Assembly (NCBI GenBank): GCA_002239045.1
Contig: MPNN01000011.1
Span: 1 to 64,000, forward strand
DNA: 64,000 nt
From: SAR202 cluster bacterium bin127
Lineage (GTDB): Bacteria; Chloroflexota; Dehalococcoidia; Lucifugimonadales; Lucifugimonadaceae
Reading direction: 5' to 3'
In this document: in pieces, positions 1 to 8,073 of the stretch
Layout of the letters: the number at the start of each line of letters is the position of its first letter
Position numbering within the stretch: the stretch's first letter is position 1
Notes under the pieces: generated by a model
The model's input: only the letters and a program-made list of their open reading frames with translations
Told to the model about the DNA's origin: nothing
The model's database searches: none
Position numbers and translations under genes: made by a program

Positions 1-660
1 ACCAACACTCCCACGCCTACGCCCACGGACACTCCGACTGCCACTCCAACCAACACTCCGACAAACACACCGACGCCTACGCCCACGGACACACCTACAG
101 CCACTCCGACAAACACACCGACGCCGACACCCACGACAACCCACCCCACCGCACAGCCCCCCTGCCACACCGCCCACCCCTCCGACCACCACGCCGACGC
201 CGACGCCCACGGACACACCTACGGCCACTCCGACAAACACACCGACGCCGACGCCCACGGACACGCCGACCGCCACTCCGACCAACACTCCGACGCCGAC
301 GCCCACGGACACGCCGACCGCCACTCCGACGAACACACCGACGCCGACGCCCACGGACACTCCGACACCTACTCCGACGGCAACGACGGCCAGCACGTCC
401 ACACCCACGTCGACGCCCACGGCAACGACTATCGCAACAACGGCCACGCCGACACCGACACCTACGCCCACGGCAACGACGGCCAACACGTCCACGCCCA
501 CGTCGACCCCCACGGCAACGACTATCGCAACGACGGCCAACACCCCGACGCCGACACCTACTCCGACGGCAACGACGGCCAGCACGTCCACGCCCACGTC
601 GACCCCCATGGCAACGACTATCGCAACGACGGCCAACACCCCGACGTCTACAGCAACGGT
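1..660 (+). repeat. Degenerate coding minisatellite (Thr/Pro codons)
   Basis: Short units built from ACGCC, ACTCC and ACGGACAC words repeat with many variants and encode the Thr/Pro stalk. Two larger blocks, around 380-470 and 470-600, repeat almost the same text (ACGACGGCCAACACGTCCAC and similar), so longer duplications are superimposed on the short units. Confidence 0.75.
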
Positions 661-1345
661 TACTCAGCCTCCAAGCCCAACGACTACGGCGACGGTAGCA
701 CCAACAATTTCAACAACTTTGACTGTGATACCGCCCACCACATCTACCACGTCCACCGGCGAACTCGAAGGCGACTCGCAATTCGATACAGATCGAGGCG
801 TTGAACCTGTTTCCGCAACACCCGCGCCGTCACCGGCTCCCACAAACGGACCGACTCCCGTTCCGACCTTTGCAAGCACCTCAACGCCCACCACTACACC
901 CGCATCGACTTCGACGAGCACCGCCACGCCATCACCGACTTATACGCCTACGACCACGTCGTCTCCCACCCCGAACCGCGGCATAGTAGCAACTTCCGCG
1001 CCGACGTCGACGTCAACACCGTCAACGACCGTTGCGGCATTGCCGGTTCCGACACATTCACCAAGTCCCACTTCCACTGCCACACCCACAACCGCGCCGA
1101 CCGCTACGCCGACTCGAACCGCAACTGCATCACCAGTGGCTCTTTCGACACCCGAAATCCAGTCCCCAGATACCGAAGCCCCGCAATTCAATGAAACGCG
1201 AGACACCGGCCAAAGATGGCGAGACGCCTTGACCGGCATCGAGGGCGCCGCGCGCGAGCGACTAACTCTGATCATCATTTTGCTGATCGCCGGTGTCGCA
1301 GCTTCGGGAGTATACCTCTGGCTAGTGCTGAGACGGCGACGATGA
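1..1345 (+). CDS. Thr/Pro-repeat stalk surface protein, C-terminal part (partial, apparent frameshift)
   Basis: The reading frame is a long run of [13 protein letters not shown] and TNTP repeats. It ends in a single hydrophobic segment (about 20 residues, [20 protein letters not shown]) and a short RRRR tail. This is the layout of a membrane-anchored protein with an extended, probably O-glycosylated stalk, common in Chloroflexota. The gene enters from the left edge, so no start is visible. From base 1 to about 135 the TPTP frame is frame 1; from about 185 to the stop it is frame 2. A one-base slip must lie in between, in a C-rich patch around 130-170. It may be a sequencing or assembly error in the repeat, or a real truncation. 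The function of any missing N-terminal domain cannot be guessed. Confidence 0.7.
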   Translation, partial: PTLPRLRPRTLRLPLQPTLRQTHRRLRPRTHLQPLRQTHRRRHPRQPTPPHSPPATPPTPPTTTPTPTPTDTPTATPTNTPTPTPTDTPTATPTNTPTPTPTDTPTATPTNTPTPTPTDTPTPTPTATTASTSTPTSTPTATTIATTATPTPTPTPTATTANTSTPTSTPTATTIATTANTPTPTPTPTATTASTSTPTSTPMATTIATTANTPTSTATVTQPPSPTTTATVAPTISTTLTVIPPTTSTTSTGELEGDSQFDTDRGVEPVSATPAPSPAPTNGPTPVPTFASTSTPTTTPASTSTSTATPSPTYTPTTTSSPTPNRGIVATSAPTSTSTPSTTVAALPVPTHSPSPTSTATPTTAPTATPTRTATASPVALSTPEIQSPDTEAPQFNETRDTGQRWRDALTGIEGAARERLTLIIILLIAGVAASGVYLWLVLRRRR

Positions 1346-1431
1346 ACACAACTGCCTTCCGGGAGCATCCCGACGTCCGCGCTTTTCCCGCGTCTGCGTC
1401 GTCCGTTATATTCACCGACGACAGCACGACC

Positions 1432-1677
1432 CTATTCCGCGCAGATCCCAAGCACATCCTTACCCGCGTTATAGTCATCGACCATCCAATCAACCGCCGC
1501 CTTCAACGCATCCGGATCATTCTGCTCGAAACAATACGCAGGTTTACCATCCGTCATTTTCTGAGAGCCGCCCCCGACATCATCGAGAACATCGACGATT
1601 CCCCCACCGTTCGCCGCGAGGTAAGACAGCACCAGAATGACAACCACGCTCAAGACAAGACCAACAACCAGTTTCAC
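1432..1677 (-). CDS. Small hypothetical membrane-anchored protein (81 aa)
   Basis: It starts at GTG (1677) with a GGAAG-like ribosome site about 6 bases upstream. Residues 2-21 are a clear hydrophobic segment (LVVGLVLSVVVILVLSYLAA), followed by a glycine-rich linker and a short acidic domain with two cysteines. I recognise no family. The N-terminal hydrophobic segment fits a lipid-free membrane anchor or an uncleaved signal. It is isolated between the stalk protein and the Ig-repeat remnant, so context gives no function. Confidence 0.4.
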   Translation of the reverse strand: MKLVVGLVLSVVVILVLSYLAANGGGIVDVLDDVGGGSQKMTDGKPAYCFEQNDPDALKAAVDWMVDDYNAGKDVLGICAE

Positions 1678-1742
1678 GACTGACTTCCAACCTTTGACCG
1701 AGACATGATCATATTCTCACACACGCCGCAACAGCCGCCCAC

Positions 1743-2301
1743 GACAACACCGTCAGCGACGCATTCGACGTCACAGTGAACGCCCCTGCCGCGCAGCAGC
1801 AGCAGGTCAACAACGCGCGCGCCCACGGTGTCCAGCGCCATCGCCGACGTGAGCGGCCTAGAGGTGGGAGCCTCGCAGGATGTGTCTCTGTCGGGGGTGT
1901 TCAGCGACGCCGACGGGGACGCCCTGACCATCACGGCGTCATCTTCGAACGACGTCAAGGTGACGGTGTCGGAGGCGTCCGACGGCTCCAAGCTCACGCT
2001 TGGCGAAGTGGCTGCGGGAACCGCGACGGTCACGGCCCAGGACTCGGACGGCAGCACGGTCAGCGACGCCTTCGAGGTTGTGGTGGTCAAGAAGTACGCG
2101 GCGCTCATCGCGCAGGTGTACCAGCGACGCAACGCCCCCAACGGAGCGCATAACAAGAGCCACACCGACCGCTGGGACCGGGCGCTGCTGGCCTTCGGGG
2201 AGACGGTGGCGGACACGTCGCTGACGCCGATGACGGAGGAGGAGATCGGCGGTGAACTCGTGGATGATCGCGTACCTCATCATAGGCGATTTCAAATGTG
2301 A
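1743..2301 (+). pseudogene. Ig-like/cadherin-like repeat protein remnant
   Basis: Frame 3 from 1743 encodes DNTVSDAFDVTVNAPAA, the end of one beta-sandwich repeat. Frame 1 from 1828 encodes a nearly complete second repeat (VGASQDVSLSGVFSDADGDA, then ...TVSDAFEVVVV), followed by a tail with KSHTDRWDRALLAFGETVAD. The two frames join at a GC alternation near 1815-1822 where about four extra bases (gcgc) break the frame. The 5' end is missing and the tail stops early. Such repeats normally occur in very large adhesion-type surface proteins. This is a broken fragment, not a complete gene. Confidence 0.6.
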
Positions 2302-2406
2302 TGCTGAGAGCCGCGGTTGACCCCGATCGATCAGATTCTCGACGTTCGCGCCAGACAGATTCGCGTTCTTGCAAACGTTCGCCGACACCTTCAACCCGAT
2401 GTTGTG

Positions 2407-2616
2407 TCATCGCCCGGCCAAGATCGGGATCGCGCAGATGCCCGTTTGGTCGAAGCGCGCGTGGTCGTTCGATACGGCGACGTTGTAGCGGGCCACGAGA
2501 TCCGGAGTCGGTGTGGGAGTAGGTTCGGGCGTCGGGTCGGGTTCGACCGGGGTATGAGGGTTAGTTGACGGAACTGGACCGGGGTGACCCTGACACGTTC
2601 GAAGCCAGTCTCGGAT
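2407..2616 (-). pseudogene. Fragment of a Pro/Thr-linker protein
   Basis: An open stretch without a convincing start encodes VPSTNPHTPVEPDPTPEPTP and continues with DLVARYNVAVSNDHARFDQT to a TGA stop. A PTPEPTP linker followed by a small globular tail looks like the C-terminus of an exported protein. Just downstream on the same strand (2394-2300) another frame reads VCKNANLSGANVENL, which resembles a pentapeptide-repeat piece. Both look like debris. Confidence 0.3.
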
Positions 2617-2766
2617 TCAACAGACGGTACCGCAGTCCGATTGAGCTTCCTTCTGCTCTTGGCATTGATATTCGAAAGCGAGTGCTCAGTTGTCACATTG
2701 TTTTTCACGCGTCCAACCTGGCAGATGAATTAGTTCTGATGCCTCGGAATAGTCGCGACGTCTCCT

Positions 2767-3081
2767 CTACGCCTCCGACGCTTCTTCGGTTGATGTCGTT
2801 GATGAAGCCTCGGCAGCATCGTCTGCGTCCTCAGCAATGGGAAGCAAAAGTTCCATCAGGTGCATCCGCGCCGCCAGTTCGAACATTGCGAAGAGATGTC
2901 CGGAGCCCGGTTTCGTTCCGTTGCGCCACCGGTTCACGCTCCTGACGTTGACGCGCAGTTCCCTCGCCAACCCGCGCCAAGACAGTCCGGCGGCGGTCTT
3001 CAAGCTCTCCAGTCGATCAGGGAAATCCGGTGGGAACGACGCCGGTTCGATTCGGTAGACCCACTGCTGGCGTCGTCCCAC
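2767..3081 (-). CDS. XRE/Cro-like HTH protein (104 aa)
   Basis: Residues about 20-75 form a helix-turn-helix of the XRE type (LKTAAGLSWRGLARELRVNV, then SVNRWRNGTKPG). The last 25 residues are acidic and low in complexity. It is the last gene of a four-gene minus-strand operon and lies 3 bases after the preceding XRE gene, so the two are probably translationally coupled. It probably regulates transcription; the target is unknown. Confidence 0.7.
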   Translation of the reverse strand: MGRRQQWVYRIEPASFPPDFPDRLESLKTAAGLSWRGLARELRVNVRSVNRWRNGTKPGSGHLFAMFELAARMHLMELLLPIAEDADDAAEASSTTSTEEASEA

Positions 3082-3084
3082 GCC

Positions 3085-3378
3085 TCATCCCCGTTTCTGC
3101 CGGAGCAGGACCGGCTCCTCCTCGAGCAGCAGATCCAGACCTCCGGGCACATGCCGCGCCAAGCGGACGAGCGACAGCATCGCGCCTCCGTTGGGCGCGC
3201 CGCCTTTCCGCCACCTGTGCAGCTGCCGGCTGTCCACGCCCATGCACACGGCCATGCCCTCCCACGACAGCCCGGTCATCTCCTTGAGGACTACGAGCCT
3301 TTCGACAAAGTCCTCCGGTATCAATGCGACCCCGAAGGGTATCGGGAACGGGTTGGACACTCGTCTATGCCTATTCAT
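3085..3378 (-). CDS. XRE/Cro-like HTH protein (97 aa)
   Basis: The central HTH reads LKEMTGLSWEGMAVCMGVDS followed by RQLHRWRKGGAPNG, closely related in layout to the next gene downstream. It overlaps the preceding gene by 8 bases (3371-3378). The two neighbours plus this protein make three small single-domain HTH proteins in one transcript. Such arrays recall Cro/CI-type switches but carry no peptidase or dimerisation domain. Confidence 0.7.
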   Translation of the reverse strand: MNRHRRVSNPFPIPFGVALIPEDFVERLVVLKEMTGLSWEGMAVCMGVDSRQLHRWRKGGAPNGGAMLSLVRLARHVPGGLDLLLEEEPVLLRQKRG

Positions 3379-3649
3379 CCACGTTCTCCAGCACGAAAAG
3401 GTCTTCGAAATTCGAGACGCCCAGCACCTTCATCAATCGTCTGCGAGTCTCTGGCGAAGGACGTCGGGTGCCGGTCATGAGCTGCGACAGGTAGCCCGAA
3501 GAGATTCCAGCCATGCGCGCCAGTTCGTTCTGCGCGATATTCAGACGGTTGAGAAACACCCACACTTTGTAGGCATCCAGTCTCGATTTACACGACGGTT
3601 TTCTGCGTGTCACCCGATGCTCTCCTTTCCTTCGGTTGTCGAGTCGCAC
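3371..3649 (-). CDS. XRE-family HTH protein (92 aa)
   Basis: Typical XRE fold: NRLNIAQNELARMAGISSGY then LSQLMTGTRRPSPETRRRLM. A basic N-terminal extension precedes the HTH and an acidic tail follows. It overlaps the end of the 77-aa ORF upstream. A decayed relative (AGISSGHLSQI) lies at 6167-6287, so this locus was probably once duplicated. Confidence 0.75.
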   Translation of the reverse strand: MRLDNRRKGEHRVTRRKPSCKSRLDAYKVWVFLNRLNIAQNELARMAGISSGYLSQLMTGTRRPSPETRRRLMKVLGVSNFEDLFVLENVDE

Positions 3650-3843
3650 CTGGCAGCAGAAGCGTCACTAGTTCCTGATCGGTCTTCAAAACTGCCGGGA
3701 TCGGCCAAGCGTCGGCGCGCGATGATTCGAGCCAGTATCCGGAGGCCGTGCAACCGCAGCTCGTCTTGCTCAGGCGTGAGCCCCGGGTGCTCGCCGGACG
3801 GGCGGCGCAGGTCGGTTTCGTCTTCTGGTACACGTGACGCCAT
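3610..3843 (-). CDS. Small hypothetical protein (77 aa), first gene of XRE operon
   Basis: The ORF starts at ATG 3843, right at the edge of the divergent promoter region. It reads LTPEQDELRLHGLRILARII, a likely helix, in an otherwise polar protein. A longer ORF in another frame (3588-4004) covers the promoter region and is rejected. I recognise no domain. Position, start at the promoter and overlap with the next gene support it only moderately. Confidence 0.4.
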   Translation of the reverse strand: MASRVPEDETDLRRPSGEHPGLTPEQDELRLHGLRILARIIARRRLADPGSFEDRSGTSDASAARCDSTTEGKESIG

Positions 3844-4006
3844 GATCGCAACATAGGTCTTGTCGTATCACAAATCGTAACATTTTGACCGATTATCGCA
3901 ACGATTGCACACGCATTATTGACAAAGTGTTTGCTGATATGTAACAATATAATCGCGCCCAGATGCCAGGATCTGGTTTGAGAATAATCGGGCTTCTCGC
4001 ACATCG
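3844..4006. promoter_or_regulatory. Divergent regulatory region with repeated ATCGYAAC motif
   Basis: This AT-richer stretch separates the XRE array from the XRE/ImmA pair. ATCGCAACAT (3845-3854), ATCGTAACAT (3874-3883) and ATCGCAACGA (3895-3904) are near-identical direct repeats, with a weaker ATGTAACAAT at 3939-3948. TTGACA at 3919-3924 with TAACAA 17 bases downstream, or the overlapping TATAAT at 3948-3953, could be the rightward promoter. The repeats are plausible operators for one of the XRE proteins on either side. Confidence 0.5.
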
Positions 4007-4402
4007 ATGCACGGACTGGACGAAAACCTTCAACTCGAAATCGGCCCTCTGCTACGGCAGCTACGGGGTCGCCTCAGTCTGCGCGACGTGAACCGGCTCG
4101 CGGGGGTTTCCAGCTCGTACCTGTCATCTATCGAACGCGGCGAGCGCCGTCCCGGAAGAAACGTCATCCAGAAGCTGGCTGCGGCGTACGGAGTCGATCC
4201 TGCTCCACTACTAGAACGCGCCGGGCACGTCGGCGCCGAACCCGTCGAAGAAGAAGATCCAAACGTCGAGCGCGCCTATCAGTACGTCCTGTCGGACCCG
4301 AAGTTCAGGTTCGGAACCCGGCCCGAAGGCCCGCTCTCCACGAGCGCGAAGAAGTTCATCGTCGAGATGTACGAGAGTCTCACGGGTAGAAGGCTTTTGT
4401 GA
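4007..4402 (+). CDS. XRE-family HTH regulator (131 aa)
   Basis: The N-terminal HTH reads LSLRDVNRLAGVSSSYLSSI followed by ERGERRPGRN and AAYGVDP, a textbook XRE domain at residues about 15-70. The C-terminal half is a short conserved-looking helical region. It is coupled to the ImmA/IrrE-like gene by a GTGA overlap (4399-4402). Such repressor-protease pairs are common on mobile elements, where the peptidase cleaves the repressor after DNA damage. Confidence 0.8.
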   Translation: MHGLDENLQLEIGPLLRQLRGRLSLRDVNRLAGVSSSYLSSIERGERRPGRNVIQKLAAAYGVDPAPLLERAGHVGAEPVEEEDPNVERAYQYVLSDPKFRFGTRPEGPLSTSAKKFIVEMYESLTGRRLL

Positions 4403-5484
4403 CGGCCTACTCGTTGCATGACTTCTGCCGCGAACTGCTCGCGGACCGGTCATTCGACGAGAAGCTGGAGCCGGAGGGCCTGGCCGCCAAGTTCGTCGAC
4501 TGGTTCCGCGTTTCGCGGCATCCCTCCCTCGAAGAACTGGAGCGCCTGATGCATCGGGCAAGCTTCGGCAGAGTCGAAGCCCGCGCAATGGACACCGCGC
4601 TCCGGGGAGCTCATTTCGCCGTATCCGGGAGCAGCTACCTCATCTGCTACCGCAGCGACCTGTGGCGCGGCGCGGCCGAGCACACGGTGCTCCATGAAGC
4701 GTTCGAGATCGTCTGCGAAACACTGCTAGACATGCAGGGCCGACTGCCGGCGCCTCGTACGGAGGCGACCTGCAAGAGCGCGGACCGATTCGCGGCAGCG
4801 GTGCTGATGCAGCCCGAAGTCTTCGCGGCTCGCGCGAGAGGCTGCGGACTAGATGTGATCGCGTTGCATCGGGAGTTCGGCCGCTCGTTCGCGTCGGTAA
4901 CGATGCGATTGGCCGAGGTCTTGGACGACCCGGCGTTCATGGCCGTCCTGTACGAGACCAGATACGGTCGGCTCCACCGAGACAGGAAAGGGCAGCGAAC
5001 CGGCGGCGCGCTGCGCGTGTCGGTGGTCTGTAGCAAGCCGGAGCTTGAATCGCCCCAATGCCTACGCGGATGCGAGCCGATTCTGGGCATGACGCCGAGG
5101 AACGGCTCGTTGGCGGAGAGGGCCGCGCGAACCGGAAGGTCGCTGTACGCCGAATCGGAACCAAGCGCCTCCGAGGTAACCGGCTTCGCGGCCATCGCCC
5201 GTCCGGTGATCTGGCGAAGAAGGCTCACCAAGGTCATCGTCGTCGCTGTTCCGTACGGGCAACGCGAGTGCCTCTCGCCGCAGCTGTCGGCCTCCAGCTT
5301 CGAACACCTGCGAATCGGGATGGCCCTCTCGGACTCGCGGGGCGGACGCCGGCGCCGTGCCCGGCGGTGGGACGAGGCCTTCAGTCTCGGCGCGCTGCGC
5401 GAGGAGGAGATTCCGTCCGAATGCCCAACAGACCCGGCTGCGCGGAGCGGTCGACGTCGTGACGGTCGCGGGACTCCCGCGTGA
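4399..5484 (+). CDS. ImmA/IrrE-like (M78) protein with C-terminal sensor-like domain
   Basis: It starts at GTG in the GTGA overlap with the XRE gene. Residues about 90-175 match the ImmA/IrrE fold: HTVLHEAFEIV corresponds to the zinc motif and SADRFAAAVLMQPEVF to the conserved helix after it. The usual HExxH is HEAFE here, so the second histidine is replaced by glutamate; activity may be altered. Residues about 190-310 look like a GAF-type sensor, as in Deinococcus IrrE. It probably relieves repression by its XRE partner in response to a signal. The 361-aa length is long for ImmA and fits IrrE. Confidence 0.7.
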   Translation: MTAYSLHDFCRELLADRSFDEKLEPEGLAAKFVDWFRVSRHPSLEELERLMHRASFGRVEARAMDTALRGAHFAVSGSSYLICYRSDLWRGAAEHTVLHEAFEIVCETLLDMQGRLPAPRTEATCKSADRFAAAVLMQPEVFAARARGCGLDVIALHREFGRSFASVTMRLAEVLDDPAFMAVLYETRYGRLHRDRKGQRTGGALRVSVVCSKPELESPQCLRGCEPILGMTPRNGSLAERAARTGRSLYAESEPSASEVTGFAAIARPVIWRRRLTKVIVVAVPYGQRECLSPQLSASSFEHLRIGMALSDSRGGRRRRARRWDEAFSLGALREEEIPSECPTDPAARSGRRRDGRGTPA

Positions 5485-5594
5485 AGAGCGTCGCCCTTCT
5501 CGCCAACCGAAACCCCAGAAGAGGCGATACATGCCAGCCTTTAGCGGTATCCCGTCTGTTGGTCGTTGTTGCAAGCAATCGGGAGCTAGCGCCG

Positions 5595-5955
5595 ATGTGC
5601 GGACGTTTCGGACTTTACGCAGACTTGGCGGAGCTGTTTGAAATCCTCGGCTTCGAGCTGCCGGTCCCGATGGAGGTTTACGCTCCGCGCTGTGGAACAT
5701 CGCGCCGACGGACGACGTGTTGACTATCGTTGATGCTGGCGGCGTGCGTGAAGGAGCGATCATGCGTTGGGGTTTGAAACCCGCGTGTGCGAAACCCGAG
5801 ACTGCATTCAAACGTCCGATGTGCAACGCACGATCGGAAACCGTGGCAGAACGTCACATGTTCTGCAATTCGTTCCATCGGCATCGTTGCCTGGTGCCTT
5901 CCAACGGTATCTTCTAGTGGCGACGTGGAAACCTTGAGAGTCCAATGTCCGATGC
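5595..5955 (+). pseudogene. yedK: SRAP/YedK (HMCES-like) abasic-site protein, broken
   Basis: MCGRFGLYADLAELFE at 5595 keeps the catalytic Cys2 of the SRAP family, which crosslinks abasic sites in single-stranded DNA. The frame breaks near 5690, where CGC-TGT-GG should read CGC-TGG-AAC. It resumes in frame 2 as VLTIVDAGGVREGAIMRWGL and ARSETVAERHMFCNSFHRHR. The family motif NGxxEW appears as NGIF followed by TAG and TGG, so the conserved Glu codon has become an amber stop. The remainder of the gene is not recognisable. It is dead. Confidence 0.75.
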
Positions 5956-6166
5956 GGACGCGAACGTGGGAGTTTGAGTCAGGGGAACTGGCGATCACGG
6001 ACAATGTGCTCTACTCTCTAGCGGAGCAAATCAACGCGTTGAGGATCAAGTTCGTGCGTGATGATTGACGTGCGAACCTAAGCACCTTCACCTCCGCGGG
6101 CGCCACGTGATCCTCCGACTTCACTCGCCGAAAGAGCACGCCGTGAAGCCGCTTCGGCACCCCCGG

Positions 6167-6287
6167 CTAGGGATCGCGCAGGCAGCTCACGATCTGCGAG
6201 AGATGGCCGGAGCTGATGCCCGCGCGCCGCCTCGTTGCGGTTGATCTCGTGCGCGTTCAATCGCTCGAACACGGCGTGAAGATCCAC
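6167..6287 (-). pseudogene. XRE HTH remnant
   Basis: It begins VDLHAVFERLNAHEINRNEAA and, after a one-base shift, continues RAGISSGHLSQIVSCLRDP to a TAG stop. This is a complete XRE HTH split by a frameshift and resembles the intact protein encoded at 3371-3649. Confidence 0.45.
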
Positions 6288-6309
6288 CGAGGCGGTTTGT
6301 GCCGGGGCG

Positions 6310-6776
6310 ATCTCTGCAGGCGCCTAGAGCACCGATTCGATCCGCGGCCGAAATCTTCGCGCCTATGATCCTGCGGTCCCGGGACGCCTGCACCATGTAG
6401 CCGTAGGACACTCCGACGCGTTCGGCCAGGTCCCGCATGCTCCTGCCGAGCTCCCGCGCCCTTTCGCGGATGCGGCTGCTCTCCCGGCTACCGCGTCTTC
6501 CTGCCGTTCGACGAAGCCTTGCGCGGGAACCTCTCCCAACGCGGCCTCAGCCTTCTGCCGCGTCTCGGCGGTCCAGCGCTTGCGTCCCGTCGCGATTTGC
6601 GACAGGCACCCCGGCGTGACGCAGATCTTCCCCGGAGCTCCTTCATGGTGAGCCCCTTGCACCTGGCGGCGACCCTGAGCGCGGTTTGGACACCGCCGCG
6701 GCGCCGTCCAGTAACCGCCGGACTCGATCCGCTTCTCGAGCGTAGGGTCGGGGCGGTCTATGCTGATGGTCTTCAT
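6310..6776 (-). pseudogene. Tandem-HTH XRE protein, broken by frameshifts
   Basis: From ATG 6776 the protein reads MKTISIDRPDPTLEKRI. After a shift it gives MKELR then KICVTPGCLSQIATGRKRWT, a first HTH. After another shift near 6445 it gives MRDLAERVGVSYGYMVQASR, a second HTH. At least two single-base frameshifts separate these pieces. A protein with two XRE-type HTH domains is the likely ancestor. Confidence 0.45.
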
Positions 6777-7242
6777 TTCGCTCCCTCCTGCAGTGAAGAA
6801 AGCGGGGCCGAGAGACGGTCAAGCACGTTGACTTTCCTAGCCGTTTTTGTTGTACGACACGTTATTAACATGCAGACATCTGATTGATTTATCTTGATCG
6901 ACATGGCTAGATTCGCTTGTTTCAAGAACCGTTGTGACAACAAGGACGTCAAATCCGCGTTTAGACGCGAGTGTCCCGTCGAGCACCGTGGCGAAGGCAG
7001 CCGATTCGCGTCCAAGCTGGTCGGCAAGAGACCTGGTGCGCGGTCATGTTCACCGGTACCGCCGAACATTGCCCGAACGCGGAACAGGCGATGCAGAAAG
7101 TCGTGTTGGAGGCGGATCCGCCATGTCATCTTCCATCACATGGTTGTCCGAAGCGTCATTAGGACCCGAATAGTTGGAGAGCAGGCACCGTCGGTCGGCA
7201 GTTCAGACGACCGGTTAATGAATCTGCCTGTCGGCGGTCAGG
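6777..7242. other. No gene seen
   Basis: All frames here give low-quality ORFs. The first 100 bases are AT-richer (ACACGTTATTAACATGCAGA) and could hold a promoter for the decayed minus-strand XRE gene. I see no domain, repeat or RNA in the rest. Confidence 0.4.
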
Positions 7243-8073
7243 TCATCTCTTCGATGCGGCTTCGAGCAAGTCCTGGCTGAGTGCGACGCTCGAGGCCGAT
7301 ATGAAATCACTGTTCTCGAGACCCTGCACGTGTCGGACCACTAGCCGAGTGCCTACATCGCCCGGGCCGCCAAAGAGCCGCCGAAACATCGAAAGCGCAG
7401 CGGACGTGACTTCGCTCGAGACCTCATGCGATTGAAGTATCCCGATCTGCGACGCGATATCAGCAGCGTCGACAACCCGCAGCAGCCTGTAGAGATCGAA
7501 GGCGTCTTTGTGGAGATCTTCTCGACGACCCTCGTCAGATTCCCCGACGCGCTCCCAGATTTTGTGAACCTTGGCGACCAACAGCGCGGCCGGTCCTGCC
7601 ACTTTGAGGACACACTTCCGAGCGGACCCGGGCCTCAAGGAGCCGATCGTCCGCCAGGCATGACTCACAAGTGCACCTTCGAGTCCGCGGACCTTCATCG
7701 CCGCAGTATTGCCGTGGACGCTTAGACGAGCTCCTCTGCGACCTGCGCCGCCGACGGCCGCTGGCACCAGCAGATCGACTCTGTGGTGTGCATCCCTCGT
7801 GTAAAGCCCTGGCTGGTCACCTAGCACGAAACCGGCGCCGCGCATGGCGTCCACTATCGACGGGGCGTTTCGGAGGAGTAGCGGATCAAGCGCTATGTCG
7901 GCATCGTACGTGAACGGGGAAACCGCGAAACTGCCGCTGTCGCTTTCGGTGTGCACGTACACCGCCTGCGCACCTACAAGAATCGCGGCATCGCTGTGGC
8001 TTTCCAGAGCGGCTACGGCGTCGAGCAGCGCCTCGCGTGCGTCTATGCGGGATTGGTCAAGCTCAGTTTCCAT
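7243..8073 (-). CDS. Nucleotidyltransferase, AbiEii-like toxin
   Basis: Residues about 12-40 (DAAILVGAQAVYVHTE, then YDADIALDPLL) fit the GxxA... and DxD pattern of AbiEii-type nucleotidyltransferases. Its partner, directly upstream on the same strand, is an AbiEi-like DNA-binding protein, and the genes overlap by about 30 bases. Together they form a type IV toxin-antitoxin or abortive-infection pair. I chose the second methionine (8073) because AGGA lies close upstream; 8097 is possible. The family acts by transferring nucleotides to an RNA or protein target, which cannot be named here. Confidence 0.65.
   Translation of the reverse strand: METELDQSRIDAREALLDAVAALESHSDAAILVGAQAVYVHTESDSGSFAVSPFTYDADIALDPLLLRNAPSIVDAMRGAGFVLGDQPGLYTRDAHHRVDLLVPAAVGGAGRRGARLSVHGNTAAMKVRGLEGALVSHAWRTIGSLRPGSARKCVLKVAGPAALLVAKVHKIWERVGESDEGRREDLHKDAFDLYRLLRVVDAADIASQIGILQSHEVSSEVTSAALSMFRRLFGGPGDVGTRLVVRHVQGLENSDFISASSVALSQDLLEAASKR

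Noticed and set aside
1-600. Regular short repeats that might be a CRISPR array
   Set aside because: There is no constant repeat with unique spacers; the units are degenerate Thr/Pro codons in an open frame.
3588-4004. 138-aa minus ORF covering the divergent promoter
   Set aside because: It would cover the repeated operator-like motifs and promoter boxes; the 77-aa frame fits the operon better.
6894-7280. Plus-strand ORFs of 60-130 aa
   Set aside because: No ribosome site, domain or protein-like composition; several frames overlap equally.
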